64,000 nucleotides of DNA from Stenotrophomonas lacuserhaii (GCF_014836545.1 NZ_JACSQS010000001.1:553993-617992); one strand, 5' to 3'. Positions 7,782 to 18,141 are shown, numbered from the stretch's first letter. Translations and numbers: made by a program. The notes: generated from the sequence alone by a model not told the origin.

Positions 7782-8567
7782 ATGAACCAGGCACTGTGGA
7801 TCGCCAAGACCGGACTGGACGCGCAGCAGACGCGCATGTCGGTGGTATCCAACAACCTCGCCAACACCAACACGACCGGCTTCAAGCAGGACCGTGCCAG
7901 TTTCGAGGACCTGCTGTACCAGCAGGTGCGCCAGCCTGGCGGTGCCACGTCGGCGCAGACGCAGTTGCCGACCGGCCTGCAGCTGGGCACCGGCGTGCGC
8001 GTGGTGGCCACCGCCAAGAACTTCGAACAGGGCAGCCAGCAGCAGACCGGGCGCGCACTGGATGTGATGGTCAATGGCCGCGGTTTCTTCGAAGTGTCCA
8101 TGCCCGACGGCAGCTCGGCCTACACCCGCGACGGCTCGTTCAAGGTCAACCAGGACGGCGAGCTGGTCACCAACAGCGGTTACCCGGTGCAGCCGGGCAT
8201 CCAGATCCCGGAAGGTGCACAGACGCTGACCATCGGCAGCGACGGCACGGTCAGCGTGAAGATGGCCGACGACGCGGCCACCGTGGAGATCGGCGCGCTG
8301 ACCCTGACCGACTTCATCAACCCCGCCGGCCTGCAGTCGCGCGGCGAGAACCTGTACCTGGAGACCACCGCATCCGGCCCGGCGCAGAACGGCAATCCCG
8401 GCCTCAACGGGCTGGGCAACGTGGTCCAGGGCGCACTGGAAGGCAGCAACGTCAACGTGGTGGAAGAGCTGGTTTCGATGATCGAAACCCAGCGCGCCTA
8501 CGAAATGAACGCCAAGGCCATTTCCACGACCGACTCGATGCTCGGCTACCTCAACAACAACGTCTGA
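7782..8567 (+). CDS. flgG: Distal rod protein FlgG
   Basis: 261 residues, the usual FlgG length. Motifs: [44 protein letters not shown] at the N terminus, [23 protein letters not shown] in the middle, and [27 protein letters not shown] at the C terminus. FlgG forms the distal rod, a drive shaft that passes through the P and L rings. It heads a unit with the ring genes flgH and flgI. Confidence 0.97.
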   Translation: MNQALWIAKTGLDAQQTRMSVVSNNLANTNTTGFKQDRASFEDLLYQQVRQPGGATSAQTQLPTGLQLGTGVRVVATAKNFEQGSQQQTGRALDVMVNGRGFFEVSMPDGSSAYTRDGSFKVNQDGELVTNSGYPVQPGIQIPEGAQTLTIGSDGTVSVKMADDAATVEIGALTLTDFINPAGLQSRGENLYLETTASGPAQNGNPGLNGLGNVVQGALEGSNVNVVEELVSMIETQRAYEMNAKAISTTDSMLGYLNNNV

Positions 8568-8580
8568 TCGGACCGCCATC

Positions 8581-9273
8581 ATGCTGCCAGCCGCTTCCCT
8601 CGCCCGCCTGACCTTCGCTGCCGCCGCCATCGCGCTGCTGGGCGGCTGCGTGATCGCCGGCGACGTGCGCCCCTACCCGGCCCTGGCGCCGGTGCAGCCG
8701 GTGATGCCGCCGCAGGCCCAGGCAACGGCCGGGGCGATCTACGCCGCCGGTCCCTCGCTGCAGCTGTATTCGGACCGCCGCGCACGCGATGTCGGCGACC
8801 TGCTGACGATCACCCTGCTGGAAAACACCCAGGCACAGATGAGCGCGAATACGGCCACCAGCAAGGAATCCGAGCTGGCCATCGGCACCCCGACCATCTT
8901 CGGCGCACCGGTGACCCTGGGCGGCAAGGACATCCTGTCGGCCACCGCGAATGGGTCGCGGGATTTCACCGGGCGCGGCAACAGCGCACAGAGCAACCGC
9001 CTGCAGGGCAACGTGACGGTCACGGTGATGCAGCGCCTGCCCAACGGCAACCTGGTGGTGCAGGGCCAGAAGAACCTGCGGCTGAACCAGGGCGACGAGC
9101 TTGTGCAGGTGCAGGGCATCGTGCGCGCCGCCGACATCGCACCGGACAACACCATTCCCTCCAGCCGCGTGGCCGATGCCCGCATCGTCTACGGCGGGCG
9201 CGGCGCGGTGGCGCAGTCCAATGCGATGGGCTGGCTGAGCCGCTTCTTCAACTCCGGCCTGGCGCCGTTCTGA
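8581..9273 (+). CDS. flgH: Outer-membrane L-ring lipoprotein FlgH
   Basis: 230 residues. The lipoprotein signal peptide ends in the lipobox LLGGC, giving acylated Cys23. FlgH family motifs include [24 protein letters not shown], the segment [19 protein letters not shown], and [22 protein letters not shown] before [19 protein letters not shown]. It assembles the L ring in the outer membrane. It lies 13 bases after flgG and 2 bases before flgI. Confidence 0.97.
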   Translation: MLPAASLARLTFAAAAIALLGGCVIAGDVRPYPALAPVQPVMPPQAQATAGAIYAAGPSLQLYSDRRARDVGDLLTITLLENTQAQMSANTATSKESELAIGTPTIFGAPVTLGGKDILSATANGSRDFTGRGNSAQSNRLQGNVTVTVMQRLPNGNLVVQGQKNLRLNQGDELVQVQGIVRAADIAPDNTIPSSRVADARIVYGGRGAVAQSNAMGWLSRFFNSGLAPF

Positions 9274-9275
9274 GC

Positions 9276-10403
9276 ATGCCTGCCATGAACCTCCTCACTT
9301 TTTCTGCCCGCCTGTTGATCGCAGCCCTGGTCGTTGCCGGTGCCGCGTTGCCGGCGCAGGCCGAACGCATCAAGGACCTGGCCCAGGTCGGCGGCGTGCG
9401 TGGCAATGCGCTGGTGGGCTACGGCCTGGTGGTCGGCCTGGATGGCAGCGGTGACCGCACCAGCCAGGCACCGTTCACCGTGCAGAGCCTGAAGAACCTG
9501 CTCGGCGAGCTGGGCGTCAATGTTCCGGCGAACGTCAATCCGCAGCTGAAGAACGTCGCCGCCGTGGCGATCCACGCCGAGCTGCCGCCGTTCGCCAAGC
9601 CGGGCCAGCCGATCGACATTACCGTCTCCTCGATCGGCAATGCGGTGTCGCTGCGCGGTGGTTCGCTGCTGATGGCCCCGCTGAAGGGTGCCGACGGCCA
9701 GGTCTACGCGATTGCCCAGGGCAACCTGATCGTCGGCGGTTTCGGCGCACAGGGCCGCGATGGCTCGCGGGTGTCGGTCAACGTGCCCAGCGTGGGCCGC
9801 ATCCCCAACGGCGCCACTGTCGAACGCGCGCTGCCGGATGTGTTCGGCGCGGCCGGCGAGATCACCCTGAACCTGCACAAGAACGACTTCACCACCGTCT
9901 CGCGCATGGTTGCCGCACTCAACAACGCCTTCGGCGAAGGCGCTGCCCGCGCGGTCGACGGGGTCACCGTCGCGGTCAACGCGCCGACGGATCCGGGCGC
10001 ACGCATCGGCCTGCTGGCACGCATCGAAAGCCTGGAGCTGACCCCGGGCGCGGCATCGGCGAAGGTGGTGGTCAACTCGCGCACCGGTACGGTGGTGATC
10101 GGCCAGCAGGTCCGCGTGGGCGCCGCCGCCATCTCGCACGGCTCGCTGACGGTGACCATCCAGGAAGGTACCAACGTAAGCCAGCCCAATGCGCTGGCAG
10201 GCGGCCAGACCGTGGTGAGCCCGCAGTCCACCATCACCGCCACCAACGATGGCAGCCGCATGTTCAAGTTCAACGGTGGCACCTCGCTGGATGAAATCGT
10301 GCACGCGGTGAACGCAGTGGGCGCCGCACCTGGCGACCTGATCGCGATCCTTGAAGCCCTCAAGCAGGCCGGCGCGCTGAGCGCCGAGCTCGAGGTGATC
10401 TGA
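9276..10403 (+). CDS. flgI: Periplasmic P-ring protein FlgI
   Basis: 375 residues. A Sec signal peptide ([17 protein letters not shown], cleavage before ERIKDL) precedes the FlgI signature [23 protein letters not shown]. Also visible are [18 protein letters not shown] and the C-terminal [35 protein letters not shown]. It forms the P ring in the peptidoglycan layer with help from FlgA. A second start at 9285 would give a shorter signal peptide and is also plausible. Confidence 0.97.
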   Translation: MPAMNLLTFSARLLIAALVVAGAALPAQAERIKDLAQVGGVRGNALVGYGLVVGLDGSGDRTSQAPFTVQSLKNLLGELGVNVPANVNPQLKNVAAVAIHAELPPFAKPGQPIDITVSSIGNAVSLRGGSLLMAPLKGADGQVYAIAQGNLIVGGFGAQGRDGSRVSVNVPSVGRIPNGATVERALPDVFGAAGEITLNLHKNDFTTVSRMVAALNNAFGEGAARAVDGVTVAVNAPTDPGARIGLLARIESLELTPGAASAKVVVNSRTGTVVIGQQVRVGAAAISHGSLTVTIQEGTNVSQPNALAGGQTVVSPQSTITATNDGSRMFKFNGGTSLDEIVHAVNAVGAAPGDLIAILEALKQAGALSAELEVI

Positions 10404-10404
10404 C

Positions 10405-11598
10405 ATGCGCATCCAGCCATCCTTCGAGCTCAATCCTTCGCAGCGCAACGATCCGGCCCAGGTCGACAAGGTCGCGCGCCAGCTTGAAGGACAGTTCGCG
10501 CAGATGCTGGTCAAGAGCATGCGCGATGCCAGTTTCGGTGACTCGCTGTTCCCTGGCGAAAACACCATGTTCCGCGAGATGTACGACCAGAAGATCGCCG
10601 AGTCGATGACCCGCGGCAAGGGCCTGGGGCTGTCGGCGGTGATCAGCCGTCAGCTTTCCGGCGCTGCGGCGGAAGGACCGGCACTGGATGGGCGCATCAA
10701 CGCCACCGAAGCCACCCGCGCCTACCAGCTCAACGCCCCGGCCGCTGAAGCGCCGGCGATGCCGCTGGAAGACGCCGACCAGGCGGTGCGCATGCTGCAG
10801 CAGATGGCGGCAGGGACCTCCCCACGCCTGTTGCAGCCGATGGAACAGGCCTTGGATCTGATCGCCGGGCGCGACAGCAGCAGCATGCACCAGGCGCTGG
10901 GCAGCAGCGATCCGTATGCGGCGCAGACGCTGGCAGCGCCGGCACCGGTCGCGGCCGAAGACCAGTGGGCGGCAACAGCAACCAACCGCGGCACCGGCCC
11001 GTCGGCGATCGATACGCTGGCCAGCAGTTCGGCCGTGGCGCGCCTCGGCTCGCACACTCCCGAAGGCTTCGTGGCGGGCATCTGGGCACACGCACAGACC
11101 GCCGCCAAGGAACTCGGCGTGGATGCCCGTGCGTTGGTCGCGCAGGCCGCGCTGGAAACCGGCTGGGGCAAGCGCCAGATCACCCACGGCGATGGCCGCA
11201 CTTCGCACAACCTGTTCGGCATCAAGGCCACCGGCTGGAGCGGCGACCGCGCCACCGTGGGCACCCACGAATATGTGAATGGCGCACGCCGCAACGAAAC
11301 CGCCAGTTTCCGCAGCTACAGCTCGCCGGCCGAAAGCTTCGCCGACTACGTGCGCCTGCTGAAGAGCAACCCGCGCTACCAGAAGGCACTGGAAGCCGGC
11401 ACCGACGTGCGCGGCTTCGCGCGCGGGCTGCAGCAGGCCGGCTATGCGACCGACCCGTCGTACGCCAACAAGATCGCCAGCATCGCTGGCGGCCCGACCA
11501 TCGAACGCGCGGTCGCCGCCATCGGCGATGCCGGCGCGCAGTTGGGTCGCACCTTCGCCAGCACTGCCCAGGCAGCGCTGGGCACCGCCCGTCGCTGA
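10405..11598 (+). CDS. flgJ: Rod-capping peptidoglycan hydrolase FlgJ
   Basis: 397 residues, dual-domain form. Residues 1-100 are the rod-binding domain (VDKVARQLEGQFAQMLVKSMRDASFGDSLF, then MYDQKIAESMTRGKGLGLSAVI). A linker follows, and the C-terminal half is a GH73 glucosaminidase with the catalytic Glu near residue 251 in QAALETGWGKRQI, plus NLFGIKATGWSG and an FRSYSSPAESFADYVRLL segment. FlgJ locally opens peptidoglycan for the growing rod. At 397 residues it is longer than the enterobacterial form (about 313), mainly in the linker at 100-205. Confidence 0.95.
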   Translation: MRIQPSFELNPSQRNDPAQVDKVARQLEGQFAQMLVKSMRDASFGDSLFPGENTMFREMYDQKIAESMTRGKGLGLSAVISRQLSGAAAEGPALDGRINATEATRAYQLNAPAAEAPAMPLEDADQAVRMLQQMAAGTSPRLLQPMEQALDLIAGRDSSSMHQALGSSDPYAAQTLAAPAPVAAEDQWAATATNRGTGPSAIDTLASSSAVARLGSHTPEGFVAGIWAHAQTAAKELGVDARALVAQAALETGWGKRQITHGDGRTSHNLFGIKATGWSGDRATVGTHEYVNGARRNETASFRSYSSPAESFADYVRLLKSNPRYQKALEAGTDVRGFARGLQQAGYATDPSYANKIASIAGGPTIERAVAAIGDAGAQLGRTFASTAQAALGTARR

Positions 11599-11606
11599 GG
11601 AACCCC

Positions 11607-13487
11607 ATGACCAGCGTGCTTTCTACCGGTACCAGTGCCCTGCTCGCCTTCCAGCGCGCACTGGCCACCACCAGCCACAACGTGGCCAACATCAACACCG
11701 TTGGCTACAGCCGGCAGCGCGTGGACTTCGCCACCGCCGATCCGCAGCAGATGGGCTACGGCACCGTTGGCAACGGCACCCGAATCGCCGATATACGGCG
11801 CGTTGCCGACCAGCTGGCGATCTCGCGGCTGCTCGACGGCAGCGGCGAACTGGCCCGGCTGAAGCAGCTGTCCACCATGGCCGACCGCGTCGATTCGCTG
11901 TTCTCCGATGCCTCCACCAACGTGGCCGGGGTGTGGTCGAACTTCTTCGATTCGGTCAGCGGACTGTCGTCCAACGCGTCGGCCACCGCTGACCGCCAGA
12001 ACGTGCTGGACAGCGCCAATACGCTGGCCAATCGCTTCCGCCAGCTCAATACCAGCCTGGACAGCCTCAACAGCGAGGTCAACAACGGCATCAGCGCCGC
12101 AGCCACCGAGATCAACCGGCTGGCGGCGGAAGTGGCGCAGATCAACGGCGCCATCGGCAGCAACGCCGCCAATGCCGCACCGGACCTGCTGGACCGCCGT
12201 GACCAGCTGATCGCCAGCCTGGTCGGCTACACCGGCGGCAACGCAGTGATCCAGGACGGCGGCTTCATGAACGTCTACACCGCCGGCGGCCAGGCGCTGG
12301 TGGTCGGCAGCACGGCCAGCAAGGTCACCACGGTTACCGATGCCTACCAGCCCGAGCGCCTGCAGCTGGCGCTGGAAACCCAGGGCGCCAAGGTGGTGCT
12401 GGATTCGAAGGCACTCGGCGGGCAGGTGGGCGGGCTGATGGAGTTCCGCGAAACCGTGCTGACCCCGGCCCAGGCCGAACTGGGCAAGCTGGCGGTGGGC
12501 CTTGCGACCACCTTCAACGACACCCACCGCAACGGCGTGGATCTGTACGGGCAGATGGGCACCGACCTGTTCAACATCGGCAGCCCGCGCATTACCGAGA
12601 ACACCGCCAACACCGGCAGTGCGACGATCCAGGCCAGCTTCGGCGACCTGTCCAGGCTGGATGCGCAGAACATCGTGCTGCGCTTCGACGGTACCCAGTG
12701 GCAGGCCAACCGCGCCGACACCGGTGCGGCGATCCCGCTGACCGGCAGCGGCAGTGCGGCCGATCCGCTGGTGATCAACGGCGTGCAGATGGTGGTCGGT
12801 GGCACCCCGGCGGCCAATGACCGCTTCCTGCTGCAGCCGACCGCCAACGTGGCCGGCAGCATGAGCGTGGCGATCACCGATCCGTCGCGGCTGGCCGCGG
12901 CGGCGCCGATCAAGGGGGCGGCGGCCACCGCCAACACCGGCACCGGCAAACTCACCGACGTCAAGGTGGCCGACGCCGCCAATGCAGCGCTGCGCAATCC
13001 GGCCGCCATCGTCTTCACCGCCGCCGGCCAGTACACCATCGACGGCGCAGGCCCGTTCGCTTATACCGCCGGCCAGACGATCACCGCCAATGGCTGGAGC
13101 TTCGTGCTCGATGGCGCGCCCAAGCCGGGCGACAGCTTCAACATCACCCCGGTCGGTGCCGGCTCGTCGGACAACAGCAACGCCTTGGCACTGGCCAAGG
13201 TGGAGCACGCCAAGACCTTCAACAGCGGCACCGTCACCCTCAATGGCGCGCTGGGTGGGCTGACCACGCAGGTCGGCGCGGCCGCACGTTCGGCGCAGTA
13301 CTCGCTGGATGCGCAGCAGGTGATCACCGACCAGGCGCAGGCCGCGCGGGATTCGGTATCCGGGGTCAACCTGGACGAAGAAGCAGCGGACATGCTCCGC
13401 CTGCAGCAGGCCTACCAAGCGGCTTCGCAGCTGATTTCCACCGCCGACACCATGTTCCAGACCATCCTCGGAGCCGTCTCGCGATGA
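11607..13487 (+). CDS. flgK: Hook-filament junction protein FlgK (HAP1)
   Basis: 626 residues from ATG 11607, which follows GAGGAA. The N-terminal axial motif is LLAFQRALATTSHNVANINTVGYSRQRVDF and the C-terminal motif is VSGVNLDEEAADMLRLQQAYQAASQLISTADTMFQTIL, both diagnostic for FlgK. The central part is Ala/Gly/Thr rich. FlgK joins hook and filament and is chaperoned by FlgN. Its stop overlaps the flgL start (ATGA). Confidence 0.96.
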   Translation: MTSVLSTGTSALLAFQRALATTSHNVANINTVGYSRQRVDFATADPQQMGYGTVGNGTRIADIRRVADQLAISRLLDGSGELARLKQLSTMADRVDSLFSDASTNVAGVWSNFFDSVSGLSSNASATADRQNVLDSANTLANRFRQLNTSLDSLNSEVNNGISAAATEINRLAAEVAQINGAIGSNAANAAPDLLDRRDQLIASLVGYTGGNAVIQDGGFMNVYTAGGQALVVGSTASKVTTVTDAYQPERLQLALETQGAKVVLDSKALGGQVGGLMEFRETVLTPAQAELGKLAVGLATTFNDTHRNGVDLYGQMGTDLFNIGSPRITENTANTGSATIQASFGDLSRLDAQNIVLRFDGTQWQANRADTGAAIPLTGSGSAADPLVINGVQMVVGGTPAANDRFLLQPTANVAGSMSVAITDPSRLAAAAPIKGAAATANTGTGKLTDVKVADAANAALRNPAAIVFTAAGQYTIDGAGPFAYTAGQTITANGWSFVLDGAPKPGDSFNITPVGAGSSDNSNALALAKVEHAKTFNSGTVTLNGALGGLTTQVGAAARSAQYSLDAQQVITDQAQAARDSVSGVNLDEEAADMLRLQQAYQAASQLISTADTMFQTILGAVSR

Positions 13488-14692
13488 ATGACCGTATTTC
13501 CACCGGGATGATGTTCAGCCAGTCGGTTTCGCTGATGCTGGGCAAGCAGTCCAAGATCAACCACCTGGAACAGCAGATCGCCACCGGCAGCAAGATCGTG
13601 TCGGCCAAGGACGATCCGGTCGCTGCCGGCACCGCCGTCGGGCTGGACCGCGTGGTGGCCGGGCTGGAGCAGCTCGGCAAGAACGCCAACAACGCGCAGA
13701 ACCGCCTGGGCCTGCAGGAAAACGCCTTGGCCCAAGCCAATGAACTGATGACCCGCGCGGTCGAGCTGAGTATCCAGGCCAACACGCCGGTGCCCGGCAA
13801 CACCGACCTCAAGGCGATCGTCAGTGAGCTGAAAACCATCCAGGACAGCCTGCTGTCGCTGGCCAACAGCAAGGACGGCAGCGGTCGTTACCTGTTCGGT
13901 GGCAGCAACGATTCGGACGCGCCGTTCCTCAAGGCCGGCGGCACGGTCAGCTATGTCGGTGACCAGACCCAGCGCCAGGTTGAAGTGGCACCCGGCCAAC
14001 TGGTCAACGATGCCCTGCCCGGCAGCGAGATCTTCATGCGCATCCGTACCGGCGACGGCACGGTGGACGCCAGCGCGGCCGCCGGCAACACCGGCAGCGG
14101 CCTGCTGACCTCGGTCAGCCGCGATGGCAGCGCGGACTGGGACGGCGGCGCGCTCAACGTGCGCTTCACTGCCGCCGGCGAAGGCGCCTACGAGGTGCTG
14201 GACGCTGCCGGCGCGGTGGTGGCCACCGGCACCCACACCAAGGGCGAAGACATCGTGGTCGGCGGCGTGCGACTGCGCATCGAAGGGGCACCGGCCGCCG
14301 GTGACCGCTTCGACGTGGTGGCCTCCAGCTCGCGCGACATCTTCGCCACGATGGACACGCTGATCGGTGCACTTGAATCGGATCCGCAGACCGCGGCCGA
14401 CCGCACCGGCATGCAGAACCTGCTGCAGTCGAGCATGCGTGACATCACGCGTGCCTCGGAAAACATGATCGATGCACGGGCCAAGGGCGGTGCGCAGCTG
14501 GCCGCCATCGACGACGCCGCCAGCGCACGCGACGCCACCGCCGTAACCGTAAAAAGCACCCTTTCCACCCTGCGCGACCTGGACTACGCCGATGCCATCG
14601 GCCAGTACAAGCTCGAAAACGCGGCCCTGCAGGCCGCGCAGACGATCTTCAGCCAGATGCAGGCGATGTCCCTGTTCAACAGTATCCGCTGA
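13484..14692 (+). CDS. flgL: Hook-filament junction protein FlgL (HAP3)
   Basis: 402 residues. The flagellin-like N terminus is RISTGMMFSQSVSLMLGKQSKINHLEQQIATGSKIVSAKDDP; the C terminus is DYADAIGQYKLENAALQAAQTIFSQMQAMSLFNSIR. The N- and C-terminal coiled-coil D0/D1 segments frame a variable centre. It is translationally coupled to flgK and is the last gene of the flgG unit; fliC1 begins 64 bases later with no convincing promoter of its own between them. Confidence 0.95.
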   Translation: MNDRISTGMMFSQSVSLMLGKQSKINHLEQQIATGSKIVSAKDDPVAAGTAVGLDRVVAGLEQLGKNANNAQNRLGLQENALAQANELMTRAVELSIQANTPVPGNTDLKAIVSELKTIQDSLLSLANSKDGSGRYLFGGSNDSDAPFLKAGGTVSYVGDQTQRQVEVAPGQLVNDALPGSEIFMRIRTGDGTVDASAAAGNTGSGLLTSVSRDGSADWDGGALNVRFTAAGEGAYEVLDAAGAVVATGTHTKGEDIVVGGVRLRIEGAPAAGDRFDVVASSSRDIFATMDTLIGALESDPQTAADRTGMQNLLQSSMRDITRASENMIDARAKGGAQLAAIDDAASARDATAVTVKSTLSTLRDLDYADAIGQYKLENAALQAAQTIFSQMQAMSLFNSIR

Positions 14693-14756
14693 CCTTCAAC
14701 CGGGCGCCCCAAGCGCGCCTCTACCAACAGACCCGAGCAACCTACGGAGACGCCCC

Positions 14757-16247
14757 ATGGCACAGATCATCAACACCAACACGATGTCGCTGAACGCCCA
14801 GCGCAACCTTTCCACCAGCGGCAACTCGCTGGCCACCTCGATCCAGCGCCTGTCATCGGGCCTGCGCATCAACAGTGCGAAGGACGACGCGGCGGGCCTG
14901 GCGATCTCCGAGCGCTTCACCACCCAGATCCGCGGCATCAACCAGGCCGCGCGCAATGCCAACGACGGCATCTCGCTGGCACAGACCGCCGAAGGCGCAC
15001 TGGGCGAGATCGGCAACAACCTGCAGCGCATCCGCGAGCTGGCCGTGCAGGCGCGCAACGCCACCAACTCCGATTCCGACCGCCAGGCGCTGAACGCCGA
15101 AGTGCAGTTGTTGAAGGCCGAGATCCAGCGCGTCGCAGAGCAGACCAACTTCAACGGCACCAACCTGCTGGACGGCAGCTTCACCAACCAGGCCTTCCAG
15201 ATCGGCGCCGACCAGGGCCAGACGATCAACATCTCGCAGATCGCCAACGCCAACATCAAGGAACTGGGCAACTGGAACCAGGTCGACACCTCGGCCACGT
15301 TCACCGCCATCGCACCAGCAGGCACCGGCGGTGGCGTGGCCGGTCCGGGCCTGGCCAGCTTGAGCCTTGCCGGCGTGGCGGACCCGACCGCGACGTTCAC
15401 CTTCGAAGTGGATGGCACCGAAGTGACCGTTGCAGCCGATGGCGCGCGTGATGCGGCCGGCCTGGCGGCTGAAGTGGCCACCCAGATCAACAGCGTGCGC
15501 CCCGGCCTGGCCAGTGCCGACGGCAACGACGTTGCGCTGGAAAACACGGGTGCGGCTGCCGTGGTGGTCGATACGTTCTCCAACGGCGTTGCAGCACAGA
15601 CGGTCGCCGCACAGGGCGCGGGTGGCACGGCGACGTTCTCTGCCGGCAACTTCACCCTGACCGGTGCCAAGGGCACCGCTACCATCAACTTCGCTGCGGC
15701 TGGCGGTGCAGGACAGCGTGCCAGCGATCTGGTCAAGTCGATCAACGACCAGAGCTACAACACCGGCGTGACCGCTTCGCTGGACAGCAGCGGCCGCCTG
15801 CTGCTGGCATCGCAGGATGGCGACTTCACCCTGGCCGGCGGCGCAACGCTGACCGAACAGACCGGCCTGACCGCCGGCACCACCGCCGGTGCCGCCATCG
15901 GCAGCGCGTGGGCGGCCGGTCTGCCCAAGTCGGGCTTTGCCGACCTGGACATCACCTCCACGTTGGGGGCGGACAATGCGCTCAACGCAATGGATGCGGC
16001 GCTGACCTCGATCAACTCCTCGCGCGCTGATCTGGGTGCGGTGCAGAACCGCTTCAGTTCCACCATCGCCAACCTGACCACCTCTTCGGAGAACATGTCC
16101 GCCGCGCGAAGCCGCATCCGCGATACGGACTATGCGACGGAGACCGCCGAACTGACCCGCACGCAGATCCTGCAGCAGGCCGGCACGGCGATGCTGGCCC
16201 AGGCCAACCAGGCACCGCAGAACGTGCTCAGCCTGCTGCAGTCGTAA
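14757..16247 (+). CDS. fliC: Flagellin 1
   Basis: 496 residues from ATG 14757. The D0/D1 N terminus (MAQIINTNTMSLNAQRNLST, then SGLRINSAKDDAAGLAISERF) and C terminus (SRIRDTDYATETAELTRTQILQQAGTAMLAQANQAPQNVLSLLQS) are nearly the same as in flagellin 2 at 16544. The central D2/D3 portion (about 175-400) is Ala/Gly/Thr rich and differs between the two. Subunits are exported unfolded with FliS and polymerise into the filament. I find no good sigma-28 or sigma-54 site in the 64 bases before it, so it may depend on readthrough from flgL. A strong terminator follows. Confidence 0.95.
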   Translation: MAQIINTNTMSLNAQRNLSTSGNSLATSIQRLSSGLRINSAKDDAAGLAISERFTTQIRGINQAARNANDGISLAQTAEGALGEIGNNLQRIRELAVQARNATNSDSDRQALNAEVQLLKAEIQRVAEQTNFNGTNLLDGSFTNQAFQIGADQGQTINISQIANANIKELGNWNQVDTSATFTAIAPAGTGGGVAGPGLASLSLAGVADPTATFTFEVDGTEVTVAADGARDAAGLAAEVATQINSVRPGLASADGNDVALENTGAAAVVVDTFSNGVAAQTVAAQGAGGTATFSAGNFTLTGAKGTATINFAAAGGAGQRASDLVKSINDQSYNTGVTASLDSSGRLLLASQDGDFTLAGGATLTEQTGLTAGTTAGAAIGSAWAAGLPKSGFADLDITSTLGADNALNAMDAALTSINSSRADLGAVQNRFSSTIANLTTSSENMSAARSRIRDTDYATETAELTRTQILQQAGTAMLAQANQAPQNVLSLLQS

Positions 16248-16313
16248 AACCGCTGAGGCCGGGTGGCACACGCCACGCCGGCCCCCGGTGGCGCCGAGCC
16301 AGGCGCAGCACCC

Positions 16314-16345
16314 AAAGGCCCCGCCAGGCAACCGGCGGGGCCTTT
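16314..16345 (+). terminator. Intrinsic terminator after flagellin 1
   Basis: AAAGGCCCCGCC, an 8-base loop, then GGCGGGGCCTTT: a 12-bp perfect stem ending in a T-run, 66 bases after the stop codon. It separates flagellin 1 from flagellin 2 transcription. Confidence 0.85.
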
Positions 16346-16359
16346 CTGCCTCAAAAGGC

Positions 16360-16382
16360 CGCCGAGCATGGCCCGGCGCTAC
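16360..16382 (-). repeat. GTAG-type REP palindrome
   Basis: On the minus strand it begins GTAGCGCCGGGCCATGCTCGG, an imperfect stem-loop with a GTAG head. It belongs to the family found throughout this window and lies between the fliC1 terminator and the fliC2 promoter. Confidence 0.8.
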
Positions 16383-16411
16383 CGATCCTGGAAAAAATAT
16401 TGACTTGTGGC

Positions 16412-16438
16412 TAAAGGCTGGGCAGGCAGTGCCGTTAT
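16412..16438 (+). promoter_or_regulatory. Sigma-28 promoter for flagellin 2
   Basis: TAAA (16412-16415), 15 bases, GCCGTTAT (16431-16438). A 105-base leader follows before the ATG at 16544. This makes flagellin 2 the more obviously FliA-dependent of the two flagellin genes. Confidence 0.88.
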
Positions 16439-16543
16439 TGATTTCAGCAGCGGCAGCACACCCCCACCGGGGCGCCCATCCACTGCCCCCGTTACCGGCC
16501 AGGCTGATCTGCCGGACCCACTGCCAAAAAGGAAAACCGCACC

Positions 16544-18112
16544 ATGGCACAAGTCATCAACACCAACACCATGTCGCTCAACGCACAGCGCAACCTGGGC
16601 ACCAGCGGCAACAGCCTCGCCACCTCGATCCAGCGCCTGTCCTCGGGCCTGCGCATCAACAGCGCCAAGGACGACGCGGCCGGCCTGGCCATCTCCGAGC
16701 GCTTCACCACCCAGGTGCGCGGCATGAACCAGGCGTCGCGCAACGCCAATGACGGCATTTCGCTGGCACAGACCGCCGAAGGCGCCCTGGGCGAGATCGG
16801 CAACAACCTGCAGCGCATCCGCGAGCTGGCCGTGCAGTCCCGCAACGCCACCAACTCCGATTCGGACCGCCAGGCCCTGAACTCGGAAGTGCAGCTGCTG
16901 AAGGCTGAAATCCAGCGCGTTGCCGAGCAGACCAACTTCAACGGCACCAAGCTGCTGGACGGCAGCTTCCAGAGCCAGTCCTTCCAGATCGGCGCCAACC
17001 AGGGCCAGACCATCGACATCGCCCAGATCGCCAACGCGAACATCGCTTCGCTGGGCAACTGGAACAAGGTCGACACCGCCGCCAAGATGACCGGCGCGGC
17101 TCCGGCCGGCGCAGCAGGCGCAGGCGGCGGTGCCGCTACCCCGGGTACCGGCACGCTCTCCAGCGCCACTTTTGCCGCCGCGACGGATACCGCCGGCGTG
17201 TTCTCCTACGCTGATTTCACCGTGGACGTGGGCGGTACCACGGTCAACGTTACCGGCGTGACCGACGGGACGAGCCAGGCTGACGCCTCGGCCAAGCTGC
17301 TTGCAAACATCGCGACGGCGATCAATGGCGATGCCACCGTAGGCGGCGCTACCGGCCTCACGGTCGACGGTACGACGGGCGCGATCAGCAACGCAGGTGC
17401 TGCCGTAACCATCGCCGGCACGGGCGGTCCGATCAACGCGGACGTCGCCGTAACCGCGGCAGCGACTGGCGGCGCCGCCGGTGCCAACACCTTCTCCTCG
17501 GGCAGCTTCACCCTGACCGGTTCGAAGGGTTCGGCCACGATCAACTTCGGCGAAGCCGGCAGCTCGGCACAGCGCGCTGACGAACTGGTCAAGTCGATCA
17601 ACGCCCAGAGCTACAACACCGGCGTTTCCGCTTCGCTGGATTCGGGCAAGCTGGTCCTGACCGGCGCTGATGGCAACGTCACCGTGGCTGCCGGCGGCGG
17701 CTCCGATGCCGCTGGCCTGCTGGCCCAGACCGGCCTGACCGCAGGTTCCACCGCCGCCAGCGCCGTGGGCACTGCCTGGGCCGCCGGCGCTGCCGACACC
17801 GGCTTTGACGACCTGGACATCTCCGACGTTGCCGGTGCGGACAACGCACTGAAGGCGATGGACGCTGCACTGGACTCGATCAACTCCGCCCGCGCCGACC
17901 TGGGCGCCGTGCAGAACCGCTTCACCTCGGTGGTGGCCAACCTGAGCACCTCCTCGGAGAACATGTCCGCTGCACGCAGCCGCATCCGCGATACCGACTA
18001 TGCGTCGGAAACCGCTGAGCTGACCCGTAACCAGATCCTGCAGCAGGCCGGTACGGCGATGTTGGCCCAGGCCAACCAGTCCAGCCAGAACGTGCTGAGC
18101 CTGCTGCGCTGA
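16544..18112 (+). CDS. fliC: Flagellin 2
   Basis: 522 residues, starting MAQVINTNTMSLNAQRNLGT after an AAAGGAAA ribosome site. The N-terminal 170 and C-terminal 110 residues closely match flagellin 1. The central region is longer, dominated by Ala, Gly, Thr and Asp, with repeats such as SSGSFTLTGSKGSATINFG; flagellin 1 has the corresponding SAGNFTLTGAKGTATINFA. It has its own sigma-28 promoter and terminator, so it is a single-gene unit. Which flagellin dominates the filament cannot be told from sequence, but promoter strength favours this one. Confidence 0.95.
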   Translation: MAQVINTNTMSLNAQRNLGTSGNSLATSIQRLSSGLRINSAKDDAAGLAISERFTTQVRGMNQASRNANDGISLAQTAEGALGEIGNNLQRIRELAVQSRNATNSDSDRQALNSEVQLLKAEIQRVAEQTNFNGTKLLDGSFQSQSFQIGANQGQTIDIAQIANANIASLGNWNKVDTAAKMTGAAPAGAAGAGGGAATPGTGTLSSATFAAATDTAGVFSYADFTVDVGGTTVNVTGVTDGTSQADASAKLLANIATAINGDATVGGATGLTVDGTTGAISNAGAAVTIAGTGGPINADVAVTAAATGGAAGANTFSSGSFTLTGSKGSATINFGEAGSSAQRADELVKSINAQSYNTGVSASLDSGKLVLTGADGNVTVAAGGGSDAAGLLAQTGLTAGSTAASAVGTAWAAGAADTGFDDLDISDVAGADNALKAMDAALDSINSARADLGAVQNRFTSVVANLSTSSENMSAARSRIRDTDYASETAELTRNQILQQAGTAMLAQANQSSQNVLSLLR

Positions 18113-18141
18113 TCCTTCGGCCAGGCAATACGTAATACCGG

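Noticed and set aside
10965-11606. N-terminal extension of FlgK
   Set aside because: It overlaps flgJ in another frame and gives an Arg-rich nonsense sequence; FlgK starts at 11607.
14693-14756. Possible sigma-28 site before flagellin 1 (TCAA-N15-GCGCCTCT)
   Set aside because: The -10 shares too few bases with GCCGATAA; promoter for this gene remains unseen.
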